Assembly: GCF_014640535.1 (NCBI RefSeq)
Contig: NZ_BMHD01000001.1
Span: 3,151,474-3,215,473, forward strand
Source of the DNA: Cnuibacter physcomitrellae
GTDB lineage: Bacteria > Actinomycetota > Actinomycetes > Actinomycetales > Microbacteriaceae
Length of the DNA stretch: 64,000 nucleotides
Direction of reading: 5' to 3'
In this document: piece after piece, positions 1 through 8,603 of the stretch
Position numbering within the stretch: the stretch's first letter is position 1
Layout: each line of letters begins with the position of its first letter
Position numbers and translations under genes: made by a program
The notes under the pieces: model-generated
Told to the model about the DNA's origin: nothing
Seen by the model: the letters and a program-made list of their open reading frames with translations, nothing else
Databases searched by the model: none

Positions 1-646
1 GGGACACGACGGCGAGGTCGTGGCTGATGAGCAGCACCGCGGCGCCGTCGGCGGCGAGCGAGGCGAGGAGGTCGAGGATGCCCGCCTGCACCGTCGCGTC
101 GAGCGCGGTGGTGGGCTCGTCGGCGATGAGCACCGCGGGATCGGCGGCGATCGCGGCCGCGATGAGCGCGCGCTGGCGCAGCCCGCCCGAGAGCTCGTGC
201 GGACGCTGCGCCGCGCGCAGCGCGGGCTCCGGCACCCCCGCCCGCGACAGCAGCGCCAGGACGCTGGCGCGCCGCTGCGAAGAAGAGAGGTCCGTGTGCA
301 GCCGCAGCGCATCCTCGATCTCCCGTCCGACCGGGCGCAGAGGGTCGAGCGAGGCATAGGCGTCCTGCGCGATCATGCCGACCGTCGCGCCGCGCAGCCG
401 CCGCAGCTGCCGCGACGAGAGCGCCGGCACCGACCGGCCGCCCACCGAGAGCCGATCGGCGGTGACGGAGGCGCCGGATCCCGCGAGCCCCATCAGCGAC
501 CGGGCGGTGACCGACTTGCCCGACCCGGACTCGCCCACGAGCGCCACGGTCTCTCCGGGCTCGATCGAGAACGAGACGCCGTGCACGACCTCCCGGCCGC
601 GGAAGGCGACCCGCAGCCCGCTCACGTCGACGGCCGGTCCGCTCAT
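1..646 (-). CDS. Peptide/nickel ABC transporter ATP-binding protein, C-terminus cut by window edge
   Basis: This is the ATPase that powers the importer encoded just upstream, working on the cytoplasmic side of the membrane. The visible 215 residues contain a Walker A motif (GESGSGKS, about residues 37-45), a Q-loop (MIAQDAYASLDPL), the ABC signature LSGGLRQRA (about 150-158), Walker B with VLIADEPTTALD (about 168-178) and the H-loop LLISHD near the cut end. The family is usually 260-330 residues, or about 550 if two ATPase domains are fused, so the remainder lies outside the window. Its ATG overlaps the stop of the permease gene in an ATGA, so it is the fourth gene of the operon. The order of genes and motifs fits DppD/OppD; the substrate cannot be told from sequence alone. 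Confidence 0.9.
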   Translation of the reverse strand, partial: MSGPAVDVSGLRVAFRGREVVHGVSFSIEPGETVALVGESGSGKSVTARSLMGLAGSGASVTADRLSVGGRSVPALSSRQLRRLRGATVGMIAQDAYASLDPLRPVGREIEDALRLHTDLSSSQRRASVLALLSRAGVPEPALRAAQRPHELSGGLRQRALIAAAIAADPAVLIADEPTTALDATVQAGILDLLASLAADGAAVLLISHDLAVVS

Positions 647-1497
647 GACTCCCTCCGACGCTGCTCGAGGGCGCGACCGAGGAGCGTGGTCGACGCGGCG
701 GCGAGCACGATCGCGGCGCCCGGCGCCAGCGTGAGCCACGGAGCCGTGAGGAGGTAGGTGCGCCCCGCGGACAGCATCGCGCCCCACTCCGCCGCCGGGG
801 GCGGGGTGCCGAGCCCGAGGTAGCTGAGCGCGGCCGCCCAGACGATCGTCTGGCCGAGCCCCAGGGTCGCCACGACGAAGACACCCGCGATCGCGTTGGG
901 CAGGATGTGCCGCGCGAACCGGTGCCACCACCCGTGGCCCAGCAGCAACGACTGCTCCACGTACCCCGCCTCGCGGACGCGACGGAACTCCCCGCGCAGG
1001 ATCCGCGCATAGCCGGGGGCCACCGCGAGCCCCACCGCGATGGTCGTCGTCCACGCGCCGGGCCCGGTCAGCGCCAGGAAGAGGAGCGCCAGCAGCACTC
1101 CGGGGAACGCGAACATCACCTCCACCAGTCGCGTCGAGGTGAAGTCCAGCCAACGCGGCCCGAGCCCCGAGGCCACGCCGAGCACCAGGGCCAGGGCGAC
1201 GCCGATCCCCGTGGCGCACAGTCCGATGAGCAGCGACGGGCCGGCCCCGTGCACGAGTCGCGTGAGGGTGTCGCGCCCCGACTCGTCGGTCCCCAGCGGA
1301 TGCGCGAACGACGGTCCCTGGAACGCCTGCGTCGGATCGATGGCGAGCGGATCACCCGGCGCCAGCAGCCACGGCAGCGCGGCCGCGACCACCAGCAGGA
1401 CGATGACGACGACGCAGACCACCTCGACGGGACGGGGCCTGACCCGCGCGAACCACCGCACGACGCCCGCGGTGCGGACGGTCCCGACGGCGCTCAT
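643..1497 (-). CDS. Peptide/nickel ABC transporter permease, DppC-type
   Basis: This is an integral membrane permease of 284 residues that pairs with the DppB-type permease to form the translocation channel. A short basic N-terminus (about 25 residues) precedes the first membrane segment (VVCVVVIVLLVVAAALPWLL). The DppC-typical periplasmic stretch with HPLGTDESGRD follows, then five more hydrophobic segments and the cytoplasmic coupling loop LLLGHGWWHRFARHILPNA. Start and stop both overlap neighbouring genes in ATGA, which fixes the start at the ATG ending at 1497 and argues for translational coupling. Length and topology are normal for the family. Confidence 0.92.
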   Translation of the reverse strand: MSAVGTVRTAGVVRWFARVRPRPVEVVCVVVIVLLVVAAALPWLLAPGDPLAIDPTQAFQGPSFAHPLGTDESGRDTLTRLVHGAGPSLLIGLCATGIGVALALVLGVASGLGPRWLDFTSTRLVEVMFAFPGVLLALLFLALTGPGAWTTTIAVGLAVAPGYARILRGEFRRVREAGYVEQSLLLGHGWWHRFARHILPNAIAGVFVVATLGLGQTIVWAAALSYLGLGTPPPAAEWGAMLSAGRTYLLTAPWLTLAPGAAIVLAAASTTLLGRALEQRRRES

Positions 1498-2549
1498 GCC
1501 CTCCTCCGCGGGTCGAGGGCGCGCTCGGCGAGATCCGCCAGGATCGTCACCACCACGTACACCAGCGCCACGACGAGCACGACGCCGATCACGACGGGCA
1601 CGTCGCGGATGCGCACCGCGTTGTAGAGCGTCGACCCGAGACCCTGACGGGCGAAGAGGGTCTCCACGACGACCGCGCCCGAGATGAGGGACCCGAGCGC
1701 CCACCCGGTGAGCGTCACCGCGGGGAGCGAAGCGTGGCGCAGTGCGTGCCGCCAGAACAGCCCTCCGGAGCCCTCGCCGCGGGCTCGGGCGCTGAGCGCG
1801 AAGGGCGAGGTGACCGCATCCGTGATCTGCTCGCGCATCACCTGTCCGAGGAATCCGGCGAGCGGGATCGCGAGGGTGACAGCGGGCAGCACGATGCCGA
1901 GCGGCGTCGAGGTGCTCACGGCGGGCAGCCAGCCGAGCGTCAGCGAGAACAGCACGATGAGCACCGCGCCCAACCAGAAGTGCGGGACGGCGGCCGCGGT
2001 GATCTCGAGCAGACCGCCGACCGCGCGGGACCCCCATCCGCCCCGCGACGCCCAGGCGGCGAGGGCGAGGGCGAGCACCCAGGCGAGCACGAGCGCGACC
2101 AGGGTCAGGATCAGGGTCGCGGGCAGCTGCTCGGCGATCACGTGGGCGACGTCGTCGTGGAGCGCGAACGAGGTGCCGAGGTCGCCCGTCGCGAGCAGGC
2201 CCAGGTAGCGCAGGTACTGGACGCCGAGCGGGAGGTCGAGCCCGTACTGGGCGCGGGCCGCGGCGAGCGCGTCGGGTCCGGCCTGCGAGCCCGGACCACC
2301 GAGCACCGCCTCCGCCGGGTCGCCGGGGATGGCGCGCACCGCGAGGAACGTGATCGTCGCCACGGCCCACAGCACGAACACCGCGCCGGCGAGCCGCACC
2401 GCGAGGAGCCGCCCCACGCCGAGGGCTCGACGCGCGGTGCTCGGCGGCGGGGCGGTCTCGAGGTGCACGGAGGCGGACGCCGCCTCCGTGGGGGCGGCGT
2501 CCGTCGCGGTGGTGCCGGGGCGCGGGTCCGGCGTCAGCGGTCCAGCCAC
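1494..2549 (-). CDS. Peptide/nickel ABC transporter permease, DppB-type
   Basis: This is the second channel-forming permease. The first membrane segment (LLAVRLAGAVFVLWAVATIT) is followed by the DppB hallmark AIPGDPAEAVLGGPGS and further membrane segments. The coupling loop lies around DAVTSPFALSARARGEG. The start is uncertain. A GTG ending at 2549 overlaps the substrate-binding gene by 16 bases and gives 351 residues with a Pro/Thr-rich leader. A GTG at 2468 would give 324 residues, closer to the family norm, but it has no well-spaced ribosome-binding site either. I chose the longer form because every other junction in this operon overlaps. Confidence 0.85.
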   Translation of the reverse strand: MAGPLTPDPRPGTTATDAAPTEAASASVHLETAPPPSTARRALGVGRLLAVRLAGAVFVLWAVATITFLAVRAIPGDPAEAVLGGPGSQAGPDALAAARAQYGLDLPLGVQYLRYLGLLATGDLGTSFALHDDVAHVIAEQLPATLILTLVALVLAWVLALALAAWASRGGWGSRAVGGLLEITAAAVPHFWLGAVLIVLFSLTLGWLPAVSTSTPLGIVLPAVTLAIPLAGFLGQVMREQITDAVTSPFALSARARGEGSGGLFWRHALRHASLPAVTLTGWALGSLISGAVVVETLFARQGLGSTLYNAVRIRDVPVVIGVVLVVALVYVVVTILADLAERALDPRRRA

Positions 2550-4195
2550 GCCTCGGCGAACGTCGGCGTCGACACGGCGAGCGTGCGCACGCCCTCGACG
2601 TCGTTCCTCAGCAGGAAGTGGTTCTGCTGATCGTAGAGCGGCAGGATGTAGTACCCCTCGAGTACGATCCTCTGCGCCTGCTGGTAGAGGTCCGCGCGCT
2701 GGGCGGGGTCGCTCGTGGCGCTCGCCTGGGCGAGCAGCGCATCCAGGGCCGGGTCGTCGACCTTCGCGTGGTTCGCGAAGTACCCGCTCGGCGCGGGCGT
2801 GATGCCCGACGAGTCGTAGAGGATGCGCAGCACGTCGGGGCCGACCTTCGTGTAGGGCGCCGAGACGAGCTCGTAGTCGTTCGCGGCGAGCGCGCCGTAC
2901 CAGCTCGAGAGGTCGAGCTGGTCGAGCTGGATGTCGAAGCCGACCGCCTTCTCGGCGGCCTGCAGCTGCTCGAAGAGCGACACCTCGGCGGGGATCGACT
3001 GGTTGGTGCTCACGGGCATCCGCAGGGTGAGGCGCTGGCCGTCCTTCGTCCGGATGCCGTCGGAGTCGCGCGCGCTCCAGCCCGCCTCGTCCAGCAGCTG
3101 GTTCGCGCGATCCGTGTCGACGTCGAAGAGGTCGGGCTCGCTGTACGCGGTGGGCTCGACGCTCGACAGCGGCGAGTAGGAGCGCTGCGCCGTGCCGAAG
3201 AACAGGCTCTGGATGCCGGGGTTCACGTCCGCGGCGGCGATGAACGCCTCGCGCACCTTCTCGTCGTCGAAGGGGGCCTGACCGGAGTTGAGCTCGATGC
3301 GGTTGCTCGATCCGGGGCGGGGTGCGTCCAGGTGCACGAGCGATCCGTTGCCCTCGGCCTGCTGGATCGCATCCGGCTGAGCGTTGTCGATCACGTCGAC
3401 CTCGCCGCTGGCGAGCGCCGCGTAGCGGGTGGCGGCCTCGGGGATGAAGCGCCACTCGATGTGCTCGAGGTGGGCCGGACCGGTGTACGTCGCATCGGCC
3501 GGGGCGCTGGCGTAGGCGTCGTTGCGGTCGAGCTCGATCGACTGCTGGCGGTTCCACTGGCTGACGACGAACGGGCCCGTGCCGACGGGGGAGGCGCAGT
3601 TCTCGTCCTTGCTGCGCTTCAGCGCCGTGGGCGACTCGATGGCGAGCCACGGCTGGCTGAACGACTCGAGGAGCGCCGAGTCGGGCGAGCTGAGGTGCAG
3701 ACGCGCGGTGCTGTCGTCGACGATCTCGACGCTCTGGATCTTCTGCACGGCCAGGTACCCGGTGCTCGATCCGGTGTTCGGGTCCTGCAGGTGCGCCACG
3801 TTCGCCGCGATCGCCTCCGACGTCAGCGGCGTCCCGTCGGTGAACTCGACGCCGCTGCGCACCGTGATGTCCCAGGTGAGCCCGTCGTCGCTGACCGTCC
3901 AGCTGTCGGCGAGCCACGGGACGGGGTTCCCCTCGGCGTCGAGGGTGACGAGCTGCTCGAGGTACTGCGTGGCGACGAGGGCCTGCGGGTAGTTGCCGCC
4001 CACGTGCGGGTCCAGGCAGGTCGGCTCGGCGTCGCCCGAGGCGTAGACGAGGGTCCCGCCCTCCTTCGGCTCGCCGGCCGGGGTGCTCCCGGCGCCACCG
4101 CCGGAGGCGGTGCATCCCGCGAGCAGCAGGGCCACGGCGGTGAGGGCGGCGGCGCTCGCGACCGCGGTCGTCCGTCTGAAGGGTGTTCGATGCAT
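2534..4195 (-). CDS. Peptide/nickel ABC transporter substrate-binding lipoprotein (SBP family 5)
   Basis: This is a 553-residue extracellular binding protein that would deliver peptides or a related ligand to the permeases. It starts with a basic signal peptide and a lipobox (LLLAGC), so it should be lipid-anchored on the outer face of the membrane. A Gly/Ser linker follows. The mature part has family 5 features: GGTLVYASGDAEPTCLDPH at the N-terminus, LADSWTVSDDGLTWDITVRS, and GTGPFVVSQW mid-protein. It is the first gene of the operon, transcribed away from the alcohol dehydrogenase gene across a 184-bp gap. I could not assign a clear promoter in that gap. Confidence 0.93.
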   Translation of the reverse strand: MHRTPFRRTTAVASAAALTAVALLLAGCTASGGGAGSTPAGEPKEGGTLVYASGDAEPTCLDPHVGGNYPQALVATQYLEQLVTLDAEGNPVPWLADSWTVSDDGLTWDITVRSGVEFTDGTPLTSEAIAANVAHLQDPNTGSSTGYLAVQKIQSVEIVDDSTARLHLSSPDSALLESFSQPWLAIESPTALKRSKDENCASPVGTGPFVVSQWNRQQSIELDRNDAYASAPADATYTGPAHLEHIEWRFIPEAATRYAALASGEVDVIDNAQPDAIQQAEGNGSLVHLDAPRPGSSNRIELNSGQAPFDDEKVREAFIAAADVNPGIQSLFFGTAQRSYSPLSSVEPTAYSEPDLFDVDTDRANQLLDEAGWSARDSDGIRTKDGQRLTLRMPVSTNQSIPAEVSLFEQLQAAEKAVGFDIQLDQLDLSSWYGALAANDYELVSAPYTKVGPDVLRILYDSSGITPAPSGYFANHAKVDDPALDALLAQASATSDPAQRADLYQQAQRIVLEGYYILPLYDQQNHFLLRNDVEGVRTLAVSTPTFAEAWLDR

Positions 4196-4379
4196 GGGAT
4201 CTCGCCTCGCGCGCCTTTTTTGGACGCAGTACAGGAATGGGACGAGTCGATCCTACCCCCGCCGGAGACGCTCGAGGCACGCGCCTCCGCACGGGGGTTG
4301 CATGAGGGTGCGCCCTGGGCCTGCACTGAGAGACGGACGACCGATGTCCCGCCGACCGAGATCCCTCGAAGGAGCCAGC

Positions 4380-5528
4380 ATGAAGGCGATGGTGTACCGC
4401 GGACCGTACAAGGTCCGTGTGGAGGAGAAGGACATCCCGCGGATCGAGCATCCGAATGACGCGATAGTCCGGGTCACCAAGGCGGCGATCTGCGGATCCG
4501 ACCTGCACCTGTACCACGGGCTCATGCCCGACACCCGGATCGGGACCACCTTCGGGCACGAGTTCATCGGGGTGGTGCACGAGGTGGGGCCGTCGGTCGA
4601 GAACCTCAAGGTCGGCGACCGCGTCATGGTGCCCTTCAACGTGTACTGCGGGTCGTGCTTCTTCTGCGCCCGCGGGCTCTACTCCAACTGCCACAACGTG
4701 AACCCGAACGCGACCGCGGTGGGTGGCATCTACGGCTACTCGCACACCTGCGGGGGATACGACGGCGGCCAGGCCGAGTTCGTGCGGGTGCCCTTCGCCG
4801 ACGTCGGGCCGAGCGTCATCCCGGACTGGCTGGACGACGAGGATGCCCTGGTGATGACGGATGCGCTCTCCACCGGCTACTTCGGCGCTCAGCTCGGCGA
4901 CATCCGCGAGGGCGACACCGTCGTGGTGTTCGGCGCCGGTCCCGTGGGCCTGTACGCGGCGAGGTCGGCGTGGTTCATGGGGGCGGGTCGGGTGATCGTC
5001 GTCGACCACCTCGAGTACCGCCTCGCGAAGGCGCGCGAGTTCGCGCACGCCGAGACGATCGACTTCGCGGAGCACGACGACATCGTCGTCACGCTGAAGC
5101 GGGCGACAGACCATCTCGGCGCGGACGTCGTGATCGACGCGGTCGGCGCGGAGGCCGACGGCAACCTGCTCCAGCACATCACCGCGGCGAAGCTGAAGCT
5201 GCAGGGCGGCTCGCCCGTCGCGCTCAACTGGGCCATCGACTCGGTCCGGAAGGGCGGGACGGTCTCGGTGATGGGCGCCTACGGTCCCCTGTTCAGCGCC
5301 GTCAAGTTCGGTGACGCCATGAACAAGGGCCTCACGCTGCGCATGAACCAGTGCCCGGTCAAGCGCCAGTGGCCGAGACTCCTCGAGCACATCCGGAACG
5401 GCCATCTGAAGCCGAACCAGATCATCACCCACCGCATCCCGCTCGAGCACATCGCCGAGGGCTACCACATGTTCTCGGCGAAGCTCGACGGCAACATCAA
5501 GACCGTCATCGAGTTCGACGCCGCCTAG
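4380..5528 (+). CDS. Zinc-dependent alcohol dehydrogenase (formaldehyde-dehydrogenase-like MDR family)
   Basis: This is a cytoplasmic 382-residue medium-chain dehydrogenase that oxidises an alcohol or adduct with NAD(P). Catalytic-zinc ligands are visible in AAICGSDLH and TFGHEFIG, and a structural zinc site in CGSCFFCARGLYSNC. The Rossmann motif GAGPVGLYAARSAW follows, with an acidic residue (VVDHLEYR) after the second strand that suggests NAD. The insertion pattern resembles glutathione-independent formaldehyde dehydrogenase-like enzymes rather than simple ethanol dehydrogenases. The start is set by the ATG at 4380 with GAAGGAG 6-12 bases upstream; longer in-frame extensions lack such a site. 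The next gene follows after 9 bases, so the two are probably co-transcribed. The substrate is unknown. Confidence 0.9.
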   Translation: MKAMVYRGPYKVRVEEKDIPRIEHPNDAIVRVTKAAICGSDLHLYHGLMPDTRIGTTFGHEFIGVVHEVGPSVENLKVGDRVMVPFNVYCGSCFFCARGLYSNCHNVNPNATAVGGIYGYSHTCGGYDGGQAEFVRVPFADVGPSVIPDWLDDEDALVMTDALSTGYFGAQLGDIREGDTVVVFGAGPVGLYAARSAWFMGAGRVIVVDHLEYRLAKAREFAHAETIDFAEHDDIVVTLKRATDHLGADVVIDAVGAEADGNLLQHITAAKLKLQGGSPVALNWAIDSVRKGGTVSVMGAYGPLFSAVKFGDAMNKGLTLRMNQCPVKRQWPRLLEHIRNGHLKPNQIITHRIPLEHIAEGYHMFSAKLDGNIKTVIEFDAA

Positions 5529-5537
5529 GAGGACACC

Positions 5538-6113
5538 ATGCCGTACACCGCACAGAAGCCCGCCCCGCGCGAGAACTCGGACGACCTCCGCGCCCGCATC
5601 CCCGGCTGGGGCGTCGACCTCGACCCCGCCGACCGCCCGGCCGTCCCGCGGGAGCGCTACGCGCCCGAGGCGACGGGAGCGCACTGGGACTTCCCCGACC
5701 GTCAGCCCGAGCTGCATCCCCGCGAGCGGTCGATCGAGCACGGGATGCTGCCCCCGGTGTTCGGCACGGTCGCGCCGCTGCACGGGGTGTCCGGGATCGT
5801 GCGCCGCGTCGCGTACGCGCGGTTCAGCGAGGGGCGGGCGGCTCACTGGCTGCTGCTCGTCGTGGGCGACCGCATCGACGCTGCCGGTGCGCACGTGGCG
5901 TCCCTGTTCAGCGGGCGGCCCGACAACCCCGTCACCGAGACCGGGATCCTCAGCGAGCGCCGCAGGCACGGCTGGTCCTCCCGCGTCGGGTCGACGCGGG
6001 TCGACACCCACCACGCCTGGATCGACCCGATCATCGTCGCCGGCCCCTGGATCGTCGGCGGCTGGATCGCGCTGAAGCTCGCGGGGAAGGTGGTGCGCGC
6101 CGTCCGCCGCTGA
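5538..6113 (+). CDS. Conserved hypothetical protein downstream of alcohol dehydrogenase
   Basis: This is a 191-residue protein I cannot assign to a function. The first 75 residues are Pro/Arg-rich and polar (GWGVDLDPADRPAVPRERY). A central part (PPVFGTVAPLHGVSGIVRRVAYARFSEGRAAHWLLLVVGDRID) and a C-terminal hydrophobic stretch (IIVAGPWIVGGWIALKLAGKVV) suggest membrane association near the C-terminus. It begins 9 bases after the dehydrogenase stop with a good GGAGG site (AGGAGGACACC before ATG), so it should share that gene's transcript and may act with it. Confidence 0.75.
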   Translation: MPYTAQKPAPRENSDDLRARIPGWGVDLDPADRPAVPRERYAPEATGAHWDFPDRQPELHPRERSIEHGMLPPVFGTVAPLHGVSGIVRRVAYARFSEGRAAHWLLLVVGDRIDAAGAHVASLFSGRPDNPVTETGILSERRRHGWSSRVGSTRVDTHHAWIDPIIVAGPWIVGGWIALKLAGKVVRAVRR

Positions 6114-6172
6114 GCCAGGGCCTCGGGCGCCGGCCGCAGGCACCGGAGTGGCGCGGCTCGCGGCGGTGGGGT

Positions 6173-6245
6173 GCGGGTTGCGCCCGCTGCGCGCCGCTTC
6201 GCCGCCCCTGGGGCCTCCCCAGCACGCTCAGCGGGCGGAACCCGC
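6173..6245. repeat. Intergenic inverted repeat, 17-nt arms
   Basis: The arm GCGGGTTGCGCCCGCTG (6173-6189) recurs in inverted orientation at 6229-6245 with one mismatch, separated by 39 bases that themselves contain CTGGGGCCTCCCCAG. No U-tract follows. It lies in the 275-bp gap between two plus-strand genes and could be a terminator or a structural element. It has the same build as the inverted repeats at 9554, 37846, 41481, 49747 and 53326, but a different sequence. Confidence 0.6.
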
Positions 6246-6388
6246 AGCGCTGCGGGCGGCGGCGGCTCGGCGCCTCCGCCCGTGCCGTCGGGCGCGGGCG
6301 TGAGGGTGGCGTGAGCACCGGGAGGGCGGCCGTCAGGAATCCGTGAGGACCGGCCGGGCGCGGGCGCTGCGCGCGTAGACCTGCGGAT

Positions 6389-6862
6389 GTGACACTCACC
6401 GCACTGCTCCCCACCCTCCGCCACAGCATCCCCGATCCGCTCGCGTTCGACCTCTGGCCCGAGTCGACCACCGCCACCACGACCGATGTCGTCGTCGCGG
6501 GGGTGTCGCTCTGCCGCCTCGCCGAGGTGTGCGACACGCCCTGCGTCCACAGCGCCGCCGCCGCGCTGCCGGGCACGCACGGCCGCCCTTCTCCGACCGG
6601 GGAGGCGACGGTCGTGGTCGCCACGGTGCTGCAGGCCGAGGGCGGACGAATCCGCCTCGACGCCGAGCTGTCCCGGGTCTCCCCGCAGCTGGCGGAGGCC
6701 CGACTCCTCGGTCGCGTCTCGACGGCCCGCATCACGCGCTTCGCGATCGGCAGCCTGCAGGATGCGGTGGTCTCGCTCCCCGCGGACGTCCTCCCCGGCG
6801 ACCTCGTCGCGGTGCCCTGCGCCGGCACCGTCTGCCTCCGCGACCTCCGAGGGGGACGCTGA
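6389..6862 (+). CDS. Hypothetical protein, first of a tandem paralogous pair
   Basis: This is a 157-residue protein of unknown function. The start is a GTG embedded in ATGTGA. The protein aligns along most of its length with the product of the next gene: DVVVAGVSL against DVSILGQSL, VVVATV against VVVTRV, RLDAEL against WLDAEL, and VSLPADVLPGDLVAVPC against IALPGDVAEGDLVALAC. The pair therefore looks like an old tandem duplication. No signal peptide or membrane segment is visible. The C-terminal half, rich in short strands ending in PGDLVAVPCAG, suggests a small beta-barrel. The stop overlaps the next start (TGATG), so the two are translated together and may form a heterodimer. Confidence 0.72.
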   Translation: MTLTALLPTLRHSIPDPLAFDLWPESTTATTTDVVVAGVSLCRLAEVCDTPCVHSAAAALPGTHGRPSPTGEATVVVATVLQAEGGRIRLDAELSRVSPQLAEARLLGRVSTARITRFAIGSLQDAVVSLPADVLPGDLVAVPCAGTVCLRDLRGGR

Positions 6863-7365
6863 TGCTGATACACACCGTGGGTTCCTTCCGCCGGCGCGCC
6901 CTCGATCCGCGGTTCGCCGAGTGGCCGGTCGGCACCGTGTTCACGCGAGACGACGTGAGCATCCTCGGGCAGTCGCTGGTGGAGGCCGCGGGCACCGTCG
7001 GCACGCCGCTCGTCAGAGTGGGCGAGAGATCCGCGCCGTCGATCGAGGGCCGCTTCTGCTGCGTCGTCGTGACCCGCGTCGAGGCGGTGATCGCCGCGGA
7101 GTCCGGCGTCGGCGAGGAGGTGTGGCTCGACGCCGAGCTCGACGCGGACGCGGTCGTGCGAGGATCCGCCCTCCTCCTCGGCCGGGCGGGCACGCGGATG
7201 CGGCGTCCCTACATCGTCCGGCCCGCTCTCCGCCCGGGCGACCTGCGGATCGCGCTGCCGGGCGACGTCGCGGAGGGCGATCTCGTCGCGCTCGCCTGCC
7301 GTCGGCCCGTCGCGCTGCACGACATCCGCCGCCGCCCCTACCACCCGGAGCGCCTCAGCAGCTGA
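6862..7365 (+). CDS. Hypothetical protein, second of a tandem paralogous pair
   Basis: This is a 167-residue protein of unknown function, paralogous to the preceding gene product. It starts with an ATG whose A is the last base of the previous stop. The N-terminus (MLIHTVGSFRRRALDPRF) differs from its partner. The shared part begins near TRDDVSILGQSL and ends at ALHDIRRR, matching CLRDLRGG in the partner. It has two cysteines in RFCCVVV and no membrane segment. A long upstream in-frame extension exists but would read through the partner gene. Confidence 0.72.
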   Translation: MLIHTVGSFRRRALDPRFAEWPVGTVFTRDDVSILGQSLVEAAGTVGTPLVRVGERSAPSIEGRFCCVVVTRVEAVIAAESGVGEEVWLDAELDADAVVRGSALLLGRAGTRMRRPYIVRPALRPGDLRIALPGDVAEGDLVALACRRPVALHDIRRRPYHPERLSS

Positions 7366-7436
7366 TCCGCCGGTCTCCACCGCCGCCGATCTCCATTCGA
7401 AGGAATGGAACGGAGCGCAGGACGGTTGAGGAGGGC

Positions 7437-8483
7437 GTGAAGCGATTCGGCACTCTCTCGTTCGGACACTACGGCCCCCTGGGTGGCGGTCGCGAGCTGA
7501 CGGCGCGCGACTCCATGCTGCAGGCGATCGACCTCGCGCAGGGGCTCGACGAGCTCGGCGTGAACGGGATCGCGTTCCGCGTGCACCACTTCGCACGACA
7601 GCAGTCCGCGCCGCTGCCGCTCATGGCGGCGATCGCGGCGCGCACCGAGCGCATCGAGATCGGCACCGGCGTCATCGACATGCGCTACGAGAACCCGCTC
7701 TACCTGGCGGAGGAGGCGGCGGCCGTCGACCTCATGAGCGGCGAGCGTCTCGCCCTCGGCGTGAGCCGGGGATCACCCGAGACCGTCCACCGTGGGTACG
7801 AGGTCTTCGGCTACGAGTCGGACGACCCCCGCGGAGCCGACCTCGGTCGTGAGCACTTCCTGCGCTTCCTCGAGGCCATCGACGGCGTGGGCCTTGCCGA
7901 GCGCGACCCGCACAGCCCCTTCGGCGGTGGTACCGGGCTGCAGCGCATCGAGCCCTACTCGCCCGGCCTGCGATCGCGGGTCTGGTGGGGCGCGGGCACA
8001 CGCGAGACCGCGGAGTGGGCCGGACGCCTGGGTGTGAACCTCATGTCGTCGACCCTCCTCACCGAGGCCGACGGTCGCGCGTTCGACGTGCTGCAGGCCG
8101 AGCAGATCGAGGCCTTCCGTGCCGCGTGGCGCGAGTCCGGCCACGCGGGGGAGCCGCGCGTCTCCGTGAGCCGCAGCATCATCCCGATCACGACCGCCGA
8201 GGAGCGGATGTACTTCGGCGGACGCCAGGACGGCGACCAGATCGGCGTCATCGACGGGACCACGTCCACGTTCGGCAAGACCTACGCGGCCGAGCCCGAC
8301 GTCCTGGTCGAGCAGCTGCTGCAGGATGCGGCGATCCAGTCGGCCGACACGCTGACCATCACGATCCCCAGCCAGCTGGGCGTCGCCTTCAACCTCCGTC
8401 TCATGGAGTCCTTCGCCCGCTACGTCGCCCCCGCGCTCGGCTGGGAGCCCACGCGCGAGGTCGCCGCGGGCGCGTCCGCCTAG
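7437..8483 (+). CDS. LLM-class flavin-dependent oxidoreductase (luciferase-like)
   Basis: This is a 348-residue cytoplasmic protein of the bacterial-luciferase-like family, which uses reduced flavin (FMN or F420) to oxidise small organic molecules. Visible features are the N-terminal strand KRFGTLSFGHYGP, the HHFARQQSAPLPLMAAIAARTERIEIGTGV block that forms the barrel, MSGERLALGVSRGSP for flavin phosphate binding, and the C-terminal PDVLVEQLLQD region. The GTG start at 7437 follows GAGGAGGG at good spacing. It sits 71 bases after the tandem hypothetical pair; no functional link is obvious. The substrate is unknown. Confidence 0.88.
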   Translation: MKRFGTLSFGHYGPLGGGRELTARDSMLQAIDLAQGLDELGVNGIAFRVHHFARQQSAPLPLMAAIAARTERIEIGTGVIDMRYENPLYLAEEAAAVDLMSGERLALGVSRGSPETVHRGYEVFGYESDDPRGADLGREHFLRFLEAIDGVGLAERDPHSPFGGGTGLQRIEPYSPGLRSRVWWGAGTRETAEWAGRLGVNLMSSTLLTEADGRAFDVLQAEQIEAFRAAWRESGHAGEPRVSVSRSIIPITTAEERMYFGGRQDGDQIGVIDGTTSTFGKTYAAEPDVLVEQLLQDAAIQSADTLTITIPSQLGVAFNLRLMESFARYVAPALGWEPTREVAAGASA

Positions 8484-8603
8484 GGTCGCCCGGACGGCGT
8501 CACGCCGGACGCGGAGGCGGGCACCGTCTATCGACGCGGCTACTCCGTCAAGTCATCCGCGTCATCGGCCACGAGTGAACAGGCGCTCTCCTAGGCTGGT
8601 CGA

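Noticed and set aside
1494-6143. A 1549-codon minus-strand frame spanning permease, binding protein and dehydrogenase genes
   Set aside because: Only its last part is the DppB-type permease. The rest is antisense or out of frame with well-supported genes.
8484-8603. A possible terminator with CGGCGT/ACGCCG after the flavin oxidoreductase gene
   Set aside because: The stem is only 6 bp with a one-base loop in a G/C-rich background, too weak to report as a feature.
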